This document shows positions 7,556 to 17,286 of a stretch of 55,828 bases of DNA, piece by piece. The DNA lies in NCBI GenBank assembly GCA_017538795.1, contig JAFYIE010000117.1, positions 1-55,828 of the forward strand. Direction: 5' to 3'. The position numbers and the translations under genes were made by a program. The notes under the pieces are model-generated. The model saw nothing but the letters and a program-made list of their open reading frames with translations, did not search any database and was not told the origin of the DNA. Position 1 is the first letter of the stretch. Every line of letters begins with the position of its first letter. This stretch comes from Bacteroidales bacterium (lineage in GTDB: Bacteria > Bacteroidota > Bacteroidia > Bacteroidales > F082).

Positions 7556-8872
7556 CACATTTTCGTTTTTCAGACGCACCTTAAGCCAGCGCTCGATCTG
7601 GTCGTGAAGAGTCTTGTCTAAATGCTCTTTACATGAGATGAACGCTATCACCTGCTCCGACTCGGTGAATGTATCGATGTCGACGACAGAGCCGCAAGTG
7701 ACGCTGATACTGGTAATTGAAGGGTGCACCGCAAACAGCTCCTGCGCTATCGCCTGCACCGAGATCTCTTTGTCTTTATAAGCCTCGAGACGCGCGTTCA
7801 GCTTAACGATACTGTCGTTCAGCACCTTTATCTGACGGTCGGTGTGCTCATAAATCTCTTTCAAAATCTCAGCCTCCGAAAGGTCTTCACGGACATATGT
7901 CGCGTCTTCATGGAACAAAATCTGACTGCGCATGATGCCATATTTCTCGGCGCTCATATAAAGCTTCTCTTTCGCCTCATCCGACAAGACGTCGCCTGCC
8001 ACAAAAATCTCCAATTTGGCCGATTTGCGGGAATAAATCGTCTTGTGGTCGTAGACGAAACTCTTGCCCATGTTCTTATTTTCCTGGACAAATTTAGCCG
8101 ATTTGATCTTGAAATCGTTTTCCTTCACCACGTTAAAAGCCGTCCAGATACTCGGGGCGATGATGACCGTGAGGATGATTGCATACCAGGCTTTCGACAT
8201 GCGTTTATGTTTTCCGTCGGCTGTCTCAACTGCAGGGAATTTAAAGAATTTCACCGCGAGGAAAGTCGCCAATGCGATGAAGATACTGTTTATCAGGAAC
8301 AGATAGAGGGCGCCGCCGATAAACGTAATGTTCAGTCTCGAGATGCCGTATCCAATGGTGCAGAGTGGTGGCATGAGGGCTGTGGCGATGGCCACACCGG
8401 AAATCACAGTGCCTTTCTCCTTGCGGGATGTCTCCAAGATACCGGCAAAGCCGCCGAACAAAGCGATGAGCACGTCATAGATGGTAGGATTGGTACGCGC
8501 CAACAGCTCCGACGGATTTTCCAAGGTGAGAGGACTCAAAAGGAAGTAAAAAAACGACGCGAAGATGCTGATAAGCACCATTATCGCGAAGTTTTTCAGC
8601 GAGTCTTTCATGAGGCTATTGTCTTCGGTGCCGAGACCGAGGCCGAAGCCTAAAATCGGGCCCATGACAGGTGAAATCAACATGGCGCCGATGATGACCG
8701 GGATTGAGTTGACGTTCAAACCCACAGACGCAATGATGATGGCGCATGCCAAAATGATGACGTTCGGGCCTTTAAACGCGATGTTTTTACGTATTGAGCT
8801 GTCGGCTGTCTGATAATCAACGTTTTCTCTGACATTGATTAAATCAGCTAATTTTTCGGAGTATTTATTCAT
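7535..8872 (-). CDS. DUF389 family membrane protein
   Basis: 445 residues. The N-terminal half has the DUF389 membrane core: 'NVIILACAIIIASVGLNVNSIPVIIGAMLISPVMGPILGFG' motifs around 37-78 and 'GVAIATALMPPLCTIGYGI' near 160-178, with about six or seven membrane segments. The C-terminal half (about 255-445) is soluble and contains an amphipathic stretch that could form a coiled coil. The molecular role of DUF389 is not established. It is the last gene of the long minus-strand operon, 12 bp after the DUF2147 gene, and runs tail to tail into the antiporter gene. Confidence 0.85.
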   Translation of the reverse strand: MNKYSEKLADLINVRENVDYQTADSSIRKNIAFKGPNVIILACAIIIASVGLNVNSIPVIIGAMLISPVMGPILGFGLGLGTEDNSLMKDSLKNFAIMVLISIFASFFYFLLSPLTLENPSELLARTNPTIYDVLIALFGGFAGILETSRKEKGTVISGVAIATALMPPLCTIGYGISRLNITFIGGALYLFLINSIFIALATFLAVKFFKFPAVETADGKHKRMSKAWYAIILTVIIAPSIWTAFNVVKENDFKIKSAKFVQENKNMGKSFVYDHKTIYSRKSAKLEIFVAGDVLSDEAKEKLYMSAEKYGIMRSQILFHEDATYVREDLSEAEILKEIYEHTDRQIKVLNDSIVKLNARLEAYKDKEISVQAIAQELFAVHPSITSISVTCGSVVDIDTFTESEQVIAFISCKEHLDKTLHDQIERWLKVRLKNENVLVVEAK

Positions 8873-8884
8873 AGTTTTTAATTT

Positions 8885-9292
8885 TTATTTAACCCAAGTC
8901 TGAGAACGTCCCAGCCAGCCTCGCTTATCGAGCGAACCCCTGATAATCAACGTGTTATCCTTGGCGTTATAAGAAATTTTGCCGTAATAGTTTTTATCTT
9001 CATGCGGCTCATATAATGTTCCGCCGACGAGTTTGCCGTCCTCTTCCTTGAAATCTTTTATAACTATCATCCCAATGAATTGAGGGTCAAACAGTTCCTT
9101 GCCGTTTTCGAAGACGCGCGTCGTTTTTCCGTAATACATACCGTTATCCGGATTTTTGTAAATCTCGACGACACCTGTAACCTCGCCAGTCTTATCGTCG
9201 ACCGACTTCCATTCACCTAAAATCTTATCTATTTGTGCATTGGAAATCAATGCGATAGCGAGAAACAGCGTTGTTACAAATATCTTTTTCAT
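8885..9292 (-). CDS. DUF2147 family secreted protein
   Basis: 135 residues with a signal peptide (about 1-19, cleavage after SNA). The DUF2147 layout is clear: 'ILGEWKSVDDKTGE' near 24, 'VVEIYK...YYGKTTRV', 'GGTLYEPHEDKNYYGKI' near 90-106, and the closing 'GSLDKRGWLGRSQTW'. Homologues are small periplasmic beta proteins of unknown function. It lies 23 bp after purN in the same operon. Confidence 0.85.
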   Translation of the reverse strand: MKKIFVTTLFLAIALISNAQIDKILGEWKSVDDKTGEVTGVVEIYKNPDNGMYYGKTTRVFENGKELFDPQFIGMIVIKDFKEEDGKLVGGTLYEPHEDKNYYGKISYNAKDNTLIIRGSLDKRGWLGRSQTWVK

Positions 9293-9315
9293 CTTAAATT
9301 TTTTTGCAAAAACAA

Positions 9316-9882
9316 TTATTTTTCAAGTAAGAGATTCTCTATCACCACCGGGAAGTTCATCTGTTCCAAGACATGGATTTTCGCCGCCACATCGTCGGGA
9401 GTGTCGTATTGCGAAAGCGCCACTTTGGTCTGGAAGATGATGTCGCCGCTGTCGTAGCGTTCGTTCACGTAGTGAATGGTGATGCCCGATTCTTTCTCGT
9501 GAGCCGCCACCACCGCCTCGTGAACATGATGTCCGTAGAAGCCTTTCCCGCCATATTTCGGCAGCAAAGCCGGGTGGATGTTGATGATTTTGTTCGGAAA
9601 AGCGTCAATGAGATGCTGCGGAATCAGCCAGAGGAAGCCCGCCAAGACGATCAAGTCGACGTTCATCGATTTCAGTTTATCGGAAAACGACTTGTCGTTA
9701 AAACTCTGACGGTCAATCATTATCAAAGGTATGCCGAGGTTCTTAGCCCTCTGGTTAGCATACGCGTCTTTGTTGTTACTCACAACGCACGCTATCTCTG
9801 CAACTTTTTTGGGTGCAAAATACTCCGCAATTTGTTGCAGATTAGTGCCGCCTCCCGATACAAAAATCGCCAATCGTTTCAT
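9316..9882 (-). CDS. purN: Phosphoribosylglycinamide formyltransferase
   Basis: 188 residues, normal length for PurN, which transfers formyl from 10-formyl-THF to GAR in purine synthesis. Signatures: 'FVSGGGTNLQ' (phosphate-binding loop), 'LAGFLWLIP', 'INIHPALLPKYGGKGFYG' with the catalytic Asn-x-His, and 'GITIHYVNERYDSGDII' with the catalytic Asp. The ATG at 9882 is 2 bp after the ftsZ stop (TGATTATG); a TTG two codons upstream is less likely. Its place after ftsZ suggests coupled translation. Confidence 0.95.
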   Translation of the reverse strand: MKRLAIFVSGGGTNLQQIAEYFAPKKVAEIACVVSNNKDAYANQRAKNLGIPLIMIDRQSFNDKSFSDKLKSMNVDLIVLAGFLWLIPQHLIDAFPNKIINIHPALLPKYGGKGFYGHHVHEAVVAAHEKESGITIHYVNERYDSGDIIFQTKVALSQYDTPDDVAAKIHVLEQMNFPVVIENLLLEK

Positions 9883-9884
9883 AA

Positions 9885-11558
9885 TCAATCAACGTTATCG
9901 TGAAGGAAAGAGTTCTCCTCACGCAGTCCCGATTCCTTGTTTACCGAGAAGCGAGACATCTCGTTATCTTCTTTAGCGATGTTCATGCCCATTCTGGCGT
10001 AAGCCGGGATGTTTTCGAGGCTCTCGAGGTTCGCCTGATTTCTGAAGTCGGTGTTGAACGACATGAAACGTTGACGGCGAAGCATTTCCTTCTGGTCGAG
10101 TTGTTTGACCTGAGCAGGAGCTATCTTTGTCGCCACCATGTTTTTAAAACCAGGCACGTCAACATCGTCGTCATCGAATCTAAACGGGTTGTCGTATCTC
10201 TTTACCGAAGGCGCCGCCGGCTCGTTGGAGCTCGTCTGGTCAGGCGTTATTCTTCTCACCTTGATACCGCTGTCGCCGCCGCCGTTGTCGTCGTAATCGT
10301 CATCATTTTCCTCTTCTTTTGACGAGAAGTCGTCATCGTAAAGGACATGACGCTTCACTGTCGGAGCAGGCTCTTCGCGTTTCTCTTCGACGACAGGCTG
10401 TTGCTCCTCCACTACCGGTTCTTCGACCTTTTGCTCTACCGGTTGTTCGATCTCTTGTTCGACCTTTTGCTCAACCTCTTCTTCATCATCCTGATCATCA
10501 AAGACGATGTTTACAGGCTGTTTTACGACCTCTTTTTCAGGCTCTTTCAGCTTGTTTTCGGCAAAGGTATGTCTTATCGGTTCTTCTTTCTTCTCTGGCA
10601 CTTCGCCGAATCCTGTGGCGATGAGTGTCACGCGCAGACCGTTTTCGAGAGAGAGGTCTTCGCCGTTGCCCCAGATGACTTCCGACACCTTACCGGTGGC
10701 ATCCTGGACGTATTCGTTGATTTCGGTGACTTCGTCGAGCGACACCTCTTCTGTTCCTGAGGTGATGTAAACCAAGATATTCTTTGCTCCTGTGATGTCG
10801 GAGTCGTCGAGAAGCGGTGAGTTGACGGCCTCTTCCACGGCGCGCAGTGCTCTATCTTCGCCTACAGCGTATCCTGAGCCCATGATGGCTTTTCCGCTGT
10901 TACGCATCACGTTGTTGACATCTTCGAAGTCGACATTGACATAGCCTGTCACGGTGATGATTTCGGCTATACCTTTCGCTGCTATCTTCAAAATGTCGTC
11001 GGCCTTTTTGAAAGCCTCCGTGAGCTTCATATTTCCGTATTCTTCACGCAGTTTGTCGTTGCTTATCACGAGCAGAGCGTCGACCTGTTTGCGCAGTTCG
11101 GCTATACCTTCCTGTGCCTGTTGCTGACGGCGTTTGCCTTCGAAGCTGAACGGCAGTGTCACGATGCCCACCGTGAGGATTCCGAGTTCGCGTGCTATCT
11201 TTGCCACCACAGGTGCGGCTCCTGTGCCTGTGCCGCCGCCCATACCGGCAGTGATGAACAACATCTTGGTGTCATCCTGAAGCGCCTCGCGGATCCTGTC
11301 CTCGGTCTGCTCAGCAGCCTGACGTCCCACCGCAGGTATATTACCGGCACCGAGAGCATGGTCGCCAATGTGCAACTTGTTTTCGACAGGACTTCTCTGC
11401 AAAGCCTGGTCATCGGTGTTGCAAAGGATGAAGTCAACACCTGTTATACCTTCCGAAAACATGTGCGTGACAGCGTTGCTGCCGCCTCCGCCAACACCCA
11501 TCACCTTTATGATGTTAGCTTTTTCTTCTGGTTCGTCAAATCTTACTAAGTCAGTCAT
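9885..11558 (-). CDS. ftsZ: Cell division GTPase FtsZ, with long acidic linker
   Basis: 557 residues. The tubulin-like GTPase core (about 1-320) has the signature GGGTGTG at 107-113 and 'NTDDQAL' near 47. The variable linker is unusually long and carries repeated Val-Glu-Gln/Val-Glu-Glu units (about 345-400) and a DDD/GGGD acidic stretch before the C-terminal part. Near the end, 'NIPAYARMG' resembles the conserved peptide that binds FtsA, but about 30 more residues follow. FtsZ polymerises into the Z ring at midcell. It lies 12 bp after ftsA and 2 bp before purN. Confidence 0.97.
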   Translation of the reverse strand: MTDLVRFDEPEEKANIIKVMGVGGGGSNAVTHMFSEGITGVDFILCNTDDQALQRSPVENKLHIGDHALGAGNIPAVGRQAAEQTEDRIREALQDDTKMLFITAGMGGGTGTGAAPVVAKIARELGILTVGIVTLPFSFEGKRRQQQAQEGIAELRKQVDALLVISNDKLREEYGNMKLTEAFKKADDILKIAAKGIAEIITVTGYVNVDFEDVNNVMRNSGKAIMGSGYAVGEDRALRAVEEAVNSPLLDDSDITGAKNILVYITSGTEEVSLDEVTEINEYVQDATGKVSEVIWGNGEDLSLENGLRVTLIATGFGEVPEKKEEPIRHTFAENKLKEPEKEVVKQPVNIVFDDQDDEEEVEQKVEQEIEQPVEQKVEEPVVEEQQPVVEEKREEPAPTVKRHVLYDDDFSSKEEENDDDYDDNGGGDSGIKVRRITPDQTSSNEPAAPSVKRYDNPFRFDDDDVDVPGFKNMVATKIAPAQVKQLDQKEMLRRQRFMSFNTDFRNQANLESLENIPAYARMGMNIAKEDNEMSRFSVNKESGLREENSFLHDNVD

Positions 11559-11570
11559 CGTTCTTATTTT

Positions 11571-12944
11571 TTAGTCAAGTTTTTCATTATCTATATCGTC
11601 TTCTTTGAGGAATTTGCCCGCGAATGTCGTGATAATCGACTGTCCCCAACGGCGGAAGAGACCGCCTTCTTTGTTATCTTTTATGATTTCCTGTTCTATA
11701 TCGATTTCCTCGTTGTCGTTATCCTCCTCGACTTCGTAGCTTTCCTTAACGCCGTTGTTTCTGGCGATCTGTCCGTGTTTCAGGGCGTTTTCGTAACGAG
11801 CGATACCCTCGATGACGAGTCCGACGCCGGTAGAATACATCGGGCTTGCGAGCTCTTCGGCAGTGTCGTTGGCAAGATATTCGTTCGGGTAACCGATACG
11901 CACGTCGAGACCTGTCTTGAACGCCGCGAGTTGTTGGATATGTTTCATCATCGCGCCGCCGCCTGTGAGGACGATGCCGGCGATGAGCTTATGTTCGCTA
12001 TTGACCTTCTGAATCTCGTAGTTCACCACGTCGAAGATTTCGCTAAGACGAGCCTGGATGATGTTGGCGAGGTTCTTGAAAGATATCTCTTTCGGCTCAC
12101 GGCCACGGATTCCAGGTATCGACACCACCTCGTCGTCGCGGTTCTCGCTTGCCACCGCCGAGCCGAACTTCACCTTAATCTCTTCGGCGTGTTTCTTGAT
12201 GATGGAGCAGCCCTGACGGATGTCTTCAGTGATGACGTTGCCGCCGAACGGGATGACCGCGGTGTGATAGATGATGTTATCGTAGAAGATGGCGATGTCG
12301 GTTGTGCCGCCGCCCATATCGACGAGCGCCACGCCAGCCTCTTTTTCGTCTTCGCCAAGGACAGCCTCGGCTGAAGCTATAGGTTCGAGAATCATGTGTT
12401 CCATCTCGAGACCAGCCTGTTTGATGCAAGTCACGATGTTGCGAGCTGCCGCCACCTGGCCGATGATGACATGGAAATTAGCCTCGAGCTTGCTGCCTAG
12501 CATGCCTTTCGGATGACGGATTCCCATCTCGTCGTCGACGATATATTCCTGAGGGATGACGTCGATGATCTCCTCGCCTGGTGTCATGCCGAGTTTGAAG
12601 ACATCCTGACGCAGTTTCTCGATTTCGTCCTCTGTAATCTCCAGATCAGGATTGTCGCGCATCAAGACACCACGGTGCTGCACGCTGCGGATATGATGTC
12701 CGGCGATACCCACGTTCACCGTCCTGATATCCACGTTCGACTGCTCCGATGCCATGTCGACAGCCCTGCGGATGGCGTTCACAGTCTCCTCAATATTGAA
12801 GACCATGCCGCGTTTCACACCAGTCGATTCCGTCTTGCCATAGCCACGGATGACGATTTTTCCATTCTCAACTTTTTCGCCGACGAAACAGGCGATCTTT
12901 GTAGTGCCGATGTCGAGGCCTACGATATACACAGGATTACTCAT
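11571..12944 (-). CDS. ftsA: Cell division protein FtsA
   Basis: 457-residue actin-like ATPase that tethers FtsZ to the membrane. 'GLDIGTTKIACFVGE' (phosphate 1) lies at 8-22, 'VALVDMGGGTTDIAIF' (phosphate 2) near 205 and 'IVLTGGGAMMKHI' (adenosine) near 325. The C-terminus 'GQSIITTFAGKFL' is a plausible amphipathic membrane-targeting helix, followed by a short acidic tail. Its start overlaps the ftsQ stop by one base (TAATG). Confidence 0.97.
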   Translation of the reverse strand: MSNPVYIVGLDIGTTKIACFVGEKVENGKIVIRGYGKTESTGVKRGMVFNIEETVNAIRRAVDMASEQSNVDIRTVNVGIAGHHIRSVQHRGVLMRDNPDLEITEDEIEKLRQDVFKLGMTPGEEIIDVIPQEYIVDDEMGIRHPKGMLGSKLEANFHVIIGQVAAARNIVTCIKQAGLEMEHMILEPIASAEAVLGEDEKEAGVALVDMGGGTTDIAIFYDNIIYHTAVIPFGGNVITEDIRQGCSIIKKHAEEIKVKFGSAVASENRDDEVVSIPGIRGREPKEISFKNLANIIQARLSEIFDVVNYEIQKVNSEHKLIAGIVLTGGGAMMKHIQQLAAFKTGLDVRIGYPNEYLANDTAEELASPMYSTGVGLVIEGIARYENALKHGQIARNNGVKESYEVEEDNDNEEIDIEQEIIKDNKEGGLFRRWGQSIITTFAGKFLKEDDIDNEKLD

Positions 12945-13681
12945 TATTTTTTGTTTTTATTTCTCGTACAAACAACTTGATTTTCAAAATTAAAATTTAT
13001 CTTGCAATAGTTCTTCAGCTCCGGCGAACCTTGCATCTGCTCAAGGAAATACTTCATATTCATCAGCTTCTCGTCAACATCCTGATCGTCGCCAAGAATA
13101 ACTTTCATGTCGACATTGTTCAACACAAGCTCGTAGTTTTTGCCGTCGAAATAAACTTGCTTCACGCAACAGCTTGAATATAAATTATTTAGAACACTTT
13201 TCATCACTTTAAAAACTTTCGGCAAATCGTCTTTCGTGATATTGCCGCTGCCTATCAGAAAATGCTCCGAATAGCCGCTTTTTGTCGGATAAACGTTGCC
13301 GTCAGCGTCGAGATAAACCGAGCGGCCGTTTTTGTCGTAGATTCGCATAATAGGCTGACATTCAACGATATTCACCTCCAAAACCTCATCAAAAGTAATG
13401 TTCGCCTCGGTGTAAACGGCCCACGGAATCGATTTTATGTAATTTCTAACGCTATCGAGAGGAATTTTCGTGATATCATTATTTTTTGCCGTATCACAGA
13501 TCCTCATAATCTTCTGATATTCAACATCTTTATCGATAAAACCATTCTCTTTTTGACGATGGATGGTGAGCTCGACGCCCTTCAAAGGATGCTCGATATG
13601 TTCCTTATGGGTAAAGAACCACAGGCAGCCAATCGCGGCGATTGTCAGCACCCAGACCAATATTTTAAGGAACTTTTTCAT
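12944..13681 (-). CDS. ftsQ: Cell division protein FtsQ
   Basis: 245 residues with an N-terminal membrane anchor (about 5-24) and a periplasmic part with the POTRA-like and beta domains of FtsQ/DivIB ('IPWAVYTEANITFDEVLEVNIVECQPIMRI' region near 88-117). Sequence conservation is low, as usual for the family, so the call leans on position between murC and ftsA and on length. It overlaps murC by ATGA. Confidence 0.88.
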   Translation of the reverse strand: MKKFLKILVWVLTIAAIGCLWFFTHKEHIEHPLKGVELTIHRQKENGFIDKDVEYQKIMRICDTAKNNDITKIPLDSVRNYIKSIPWAVYTEANITFDEVLEVNIVECQPIMRIYDKNGRSVYLDADGNVYPTKSGYSEHFLIGSGNITKDDLPKVFKVMKSVLNNLYSSCCVKQVYFDGKNYELVLNNVDMKVILGDDQDVDEKLMNMKYFLEQMQGSPELKNYCKINFNFENQVVCTRNKNKK

Positions 13682-15003
13682 TTCTTGAACATCTCTTCAA
13701 TTTGCGGCACGAAGCGGTCGATATCGCCTGCGCCTACAGTCATAACTAATTCAGGGTCAATATATTGTATCTTTTTCAGCAATTCATCTTTACTGCAAAG
13801 CATTTTTTCTTTCGCAGTGATTTTTTCGAGAAGCGCCGCTGATGTGACGCCTTCTATCGGGAGCTCGCGTGCCGGATAAATGTCGAGCAGAATGACTCTG
13901 TCGGCAAGCGACAGGCTCTCGGCGAAGCCATCCATGAAGTCGCGGGTTCTTGTGAACAGATGCGGTTGAAACACCACCGTCAGCTCCTTGTCGCGGAACA
14001 CTTTACGAGCAGCCAGCAATGCCGCTTTTATCTCCTCCGGATGATGTGCGTAATCGTCGATGTAAACATGTTTTTCGTCTCTAACACGAATGTCGAAACG
14101 ACGCTGAACGCCTTTGAAGGTTTCCAAGCCTTCGCGGATATCCTCTTGAGAAATACCAAGATACGAACAAACGACGATAGCGGCGAGGGCGTTCTGAACG
14201 TTGTGGTTGCCGTAGAGCTGCATTTTGAAAGAACTCGGAACGTTACCAGCAACCACAACGTCAAATTGCGTTTTTCCATCAACGATTTCTATATTTTTCG
14301 CAATCACATCGGCGTTTTCGAGGCCGTAGGTGATATGTTTCTTATCAGTTTTTATCGGCAGATTCTCGTGATAAACCACCAAGCCGTCGCTGGAGGTCTT
14401 GTTCACGAACTCGTTGAAACTGTCAACGAGATGCTGATAATCGCCGTAGATATCGAGGTGGTCGGCATCGATTGAGGTCACGACGCTCACGAATGGCGAC
14501 AGTTTCAGGAACGAGTGGTCGAACTCGTCGGCTTCCATCACTATCAGGTCGTCTTTTTCCTCGCCTATCACCACGTTGCTGTCGATGTTGCGTGCAATGC
14601 CTCCGATAAAGGCCGACAGTTTCTTGCTAGCGGTCATCAGGATATGCGTCACGAGAGCTGTTGTCGTGGTCTTGCCGTGCGTTCCGGCTATCGCGATGGC
14701 TTCGTGCTGGCGCGACAGCATGCCAAGCACTTCGGCGCGTTTTATAATCTCAACGTTTTTCTCTTTCAGATAGTTCAGTTCGCGCGAGTCGGCAGGTATA
14801 GCCGGTGTCAGCACAACGAACTCGATGTCTTCAGGAATCAAAGCAGGGTCGTCGGTATAGTGCACAGCGATTCCTTCGCCCTCCAGACGTTTTGTCAGAG
14901 GCGATGGGGTACGGTCGTATCCCGCCACTTTATAGCCTTTGGCTTTGAAATATCTTGCCAATGCACTCATACCGATTCCGCCGATTCCTAAGAAATATAT
15001 CAT
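13678..15003 (-). CDS. murC: UDP-N-acetylmuramate-L-alanine ligase
   Basis: 441 residues. Adds L-Ala to UDP-MurNAc. The N-terminal Rossmann motif GIGGIGMSALA lies at 6-16, the ATP loop 'AGTHGKTTTTALV' near 108-120, 'DADHLDIYGDY' in the middle domain near 185, and 'YAHHPEEIKAAL' in the C-terminal ligase domain near 318. All three Mur-ligase domains are present, unlike the MurD remnant in the same operon. It overlaps murG and ftsQ by 4-base ATGA junctions. Confidence 0.97.
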   Translation of the reverse strand: MIYFLGIGGIGMSALARYFKAKGYKVAGYDRTPSPLTKRLEGEGIAVHYTDDPALIPEDIEFVVLTPAIPADSRELNYLKEKNVEIIKRAEVLGMLSRQHEAIAIAGTHGKTTTTALVTHILMTASKKLSAFIGGIARNIDSNVVIGEEKDDLIVMEADEFDHSFLKLSPFVSVVTSIDADHLDIYGDYQHLVDSFNEFVNKTSSDGLVVYHENLPIKTDKKHITYGLENADVIAKNIEIVDGKTQFDVVVAGNVPSSFKMQLYGNHNVQNALAAIVVCSYLGISQEDIREGLETFKGVQRRFDIRVRDEKHVYIDDYAHHPEEIKAALLAARKVFRDKELTVVFQPHLFTRTRDFMDGFAESLSLADRVILLDIYPARELPIEGVTSAALLEKITAKEKMLCSKDELLKKIQYIDPELVMTVGAGDIDRFVPQIEEMFKK

Positions 15004-16127
15004 CCTAAAACCTTATCTATTTCGTTTACAATATCTTCCGCCGCGTTTGGTCTTGCAAATTTAGCAATATTTTCTTGCATTTTGCAAATTTTTTCTTCAT
15101 CTTTTATCAATTCGAAGACTGTGGGGATAAGTTTCTCCGGAGTCTCGTTGTTTTTCACGATAATAGCGGCGTCTTTGTCGACCAAACTCTGGGCGTTTTT
15201 GGTCTGATGATCCTCGGCAGCTGTCGGAAGCGGGACGAAAACCACAGCCTTTTTCACCAACGAAAGCTCCGAAATCGACATCGCGCCGGCGCGTGAGATC
15301 ACCACGTTGGCACAAGCGTAGGCCAAATCCATCCTGTCGATGAAAACCGTAGGCTTGACCTTGTCTTCAAGTCCGAGCTCCCTGATTTCTCTCTCCGCCT
15401 GCTCGATATAAAGTTTTCCTGTCTGCCAAATCAACTGATAATCGACGTCTTTAAACATCGCAAGTTTCGCCGAGATACCTTTGTTGATTCCGAGGGCGCC
15501 TTGGCTTCCGCCTACGAGCAAAATTATCGACTTTTGAGGGTCGAGACCGAAGAACTTCGCTCCTTCCTCACGTTTTCCTTCTATTGAAACGACGTTGTTT
15601 CTCAACGGGTTACCTGTCAGAACTATTTTATCTTTCGGGAACCAGCGTTCCATGTTTTCATAAGCCACGCATATCTTCGCCGCCTTAGGAGCCACAATCT
15701 TATTCGTCACGCCTGGAAACGAGTTCTGTTCCTGTATCACGACAGGTATACCAAGCGACGTAGCCTTGCGCATGGTCGGGCCGCTCGCGAAGCCGCCGAC
15801 GCCGACGACAGCGTCAGGTTTGAAATTCTTCAAGATACGTTTCGCCTTCCAGAGACTGCTTATCAGCTTGAACGGGAAGCTCAGATTGTCGAGAGAGAGC
15901 TCTCGTTTGAAACCGCTAATCCACAGTCCTTCAATAGGATAGCCTGCCTTAGGCACGCGTTCCATCTCCATTCTGCCCTTTGCCCCGACAAACAATATCT
16001 CCGCGTCGGGATGACGGCGTTTGAAAGCGTCGGCGATGGCTATAGCAGGAAAAATATGGCCTCCCGTTCCGCCTCCGCTAACTATCAGCCTCGGGCTCTT
16101 CTTCTGTATCTGGCTCTCTGTCTTCAT
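15000..16127 (-). CDS. murG: UDP-GlcNAc:undecaprenyl-PP-MurNAc-pentapeptide GlcNAc transferase
   Basis: 375-residue GT28 enzyme that makes lipid II on the inner face of the membrane. The glycine loop GGGTGGH lies at 18-24, the second loop 'VGVGGFASGP' near 100 and 'ISRAGAMSISEL' in the C-terminal UDP-GlcNAc site near 270. The ATG at 16127 lies 50 bp inside ftsW; I see no later ATG before the glycine loop, so this overlap is probably real. ATGA overlap with murC downstream. Confidence 0.96.
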   Translation of the reverse strand: MKTESQIQKKSPRLIVSGGGTGGHIFPAIAIADAFKRRHPDAEILFVGAKGRMEMERVPKAGYPIEGLWISGFKRELSLDNLSFPFKLISSLWKAKRILKNFKPDAVVGVGGFASGPTMRKATSLGIPVVIQEQNSFPGVTNKIVAPKAAKICVAYENMERWFPKDKIVLTGNPLRNNVVSIEGKREEGAKFFGLDPQKSIILLVGGSQGALGINKGISAKLAMFKDVDYQLIWQTGKLYIEQAEREIRELGLEDKVKPTVFIDRMDLAYACANVVISRAGAMSISELSLVKKAVVFVPLPTAAEDHQTKNAQSLVDKDAAIIVKNNETPEKLIPTVFELIKDEEKICKMQENIAKFARPNAAEDIVNEIDKVLG

Positions 16128-17286
16128 TATTTTTAACTTTTTCTACTTCTTTTGTCACACTGATAAGTATTCCTATCGAAAGTCCTGTAAACAACAGCGA
16201 CGTTCCTCCCATGCTGATGAACGGCAGCGGCTGTCCCGTCACCGGAAACAGTCCCACGGCGACGCCCATGTTCACCATCGCCTGCATCACGAGGCTGAAG
16301 GCGAGACCCATGGCAAGCAAGGCCGCGAACGACTGCGGCGCCGTCAGCATGATACGCGTCGCTCGGTACAGCAGGATAAGGTACAACGCCAACACGAAAA
16401 TGCCGCCCAAGAGTCCGTACTCCTCCAAGATGATGGCGTAGATGAAATCTGAGTAAGGATGCGGCAACACGTTACGCTGCGTGCTCTTTCCAGGCGACTT
16501 TCCAACGATTCCGCCTCCAGCGATGGCTATCTTCGACTGCATCACCTGGAAATTGGCGGTGTCGTCGGCTTCTTCCTCCTCGCTGCTGAAAAATCGTTCG
16601 ATACGGTTGACCCAAGTGGCACTGCGGTTGTCTTTTGAGAAGGCGAACGAGATAAGCATGAAAAACGCTCCCGCCACCATGATGATTCCGATAAATCCGA
16701 AGATAAACTTCAGCTTGACCTTGCTTAAAAACATCATCACAATACAGGTCGCGAAAAGCATAGCCGCCGTCGAGAAGTTCTCAGGGAAGATAAGACCCAC
16801 GATCACCAAAATCGGCAGCATCACCCTGATGCCAATCTCTTTATAGTTATTGAGTTCGTCACGACGAAGCGTCAGAACCCTTGCCAGGAATCCGATGAGT
16901 GCTATCTTCGCCAGGTCGCTGGTCTGGAACGTCACTCCCGCGATGCCGATGACACGCTGCGCATGGTTGAGGTTCTTACCGAAGAACAGGGTGTAGATCA
17001 GCAACGGGATGGCAATCCAGAAAAGCAGGAGCAGCAGCTTCGAGTAGCGTTTGTAGTTGAGGCGCGAAGCACCGAACATACACACCAAGCCAAGCAGCAG
17101 CATCATGGCATGACGCAGCAGCACAAAGGCATTGTTGCCGTTGTAGCTTCTGTTTGCCACCGACTCCGAGGCGCTGTACACAGCGAGCAACGATATCAAG
17201 GTGAGGAACGCAACCACCACCCAGATGACTTTGTCGCCTTGAAACAGGTTCTTAGTTTTCTCTATGACCGTCTCTCTGTCTATCAT
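16078..17286 (-). CDS. ftsW: Lipid II polymerase FtsW (SEDS family)
   Basis: 402-residue polytopic membrane protein with about ten segments. SEDS motifs: 'GKSPGKSTQRNVLPHPYSD' in the long periplasmic loop near 265, 'YSDFIYAIILEEYGL', and 'VTGQPLPFISMGGTSLL' near 345. It is the septal peptidoglycan polymerase that partners FtsI. The C-terminal acidic tail (about 385-402) is encoded in the 50 bp shared with murG. It follows the MurD stub with an ATGA overlap. Confidence 0.96.
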   Translation of the reverse strand: MIDRETVIEKTKNLFQGDKVIWVVVAFLTLISLLAVYSASESVANRSYNGNNAFVLLRHAMMLLLGLVCMFGASRLNYKRYSKLLLLLFWIAIPLLIYTLFFGKNLNHAQRVIGIAGVTFQTSDLAKIALIGFLARVLTLRRDELNNYKEIGIRVMLPILVIVGLIFPENFSTAAMLFATCIVMMFLSKVKLKFIFGFIGIIMVAGAFFMLISFAFSKDNRSATWVNRIERFFSSEEEEADDTANFQVMQSKIAIAGGGIVGKSPGKSTQRNVLPHPYSDFIYAIILEEYGLLGGIFVLALYLILLYRATRIMLTAPQSFAALLAMGLAFSLVMQAMVNMGVAVGLFPVTGQPLPFISMGGTSLLFTGLSIGILISVTKEVEKVKNNEDREPDTEEEPEADS

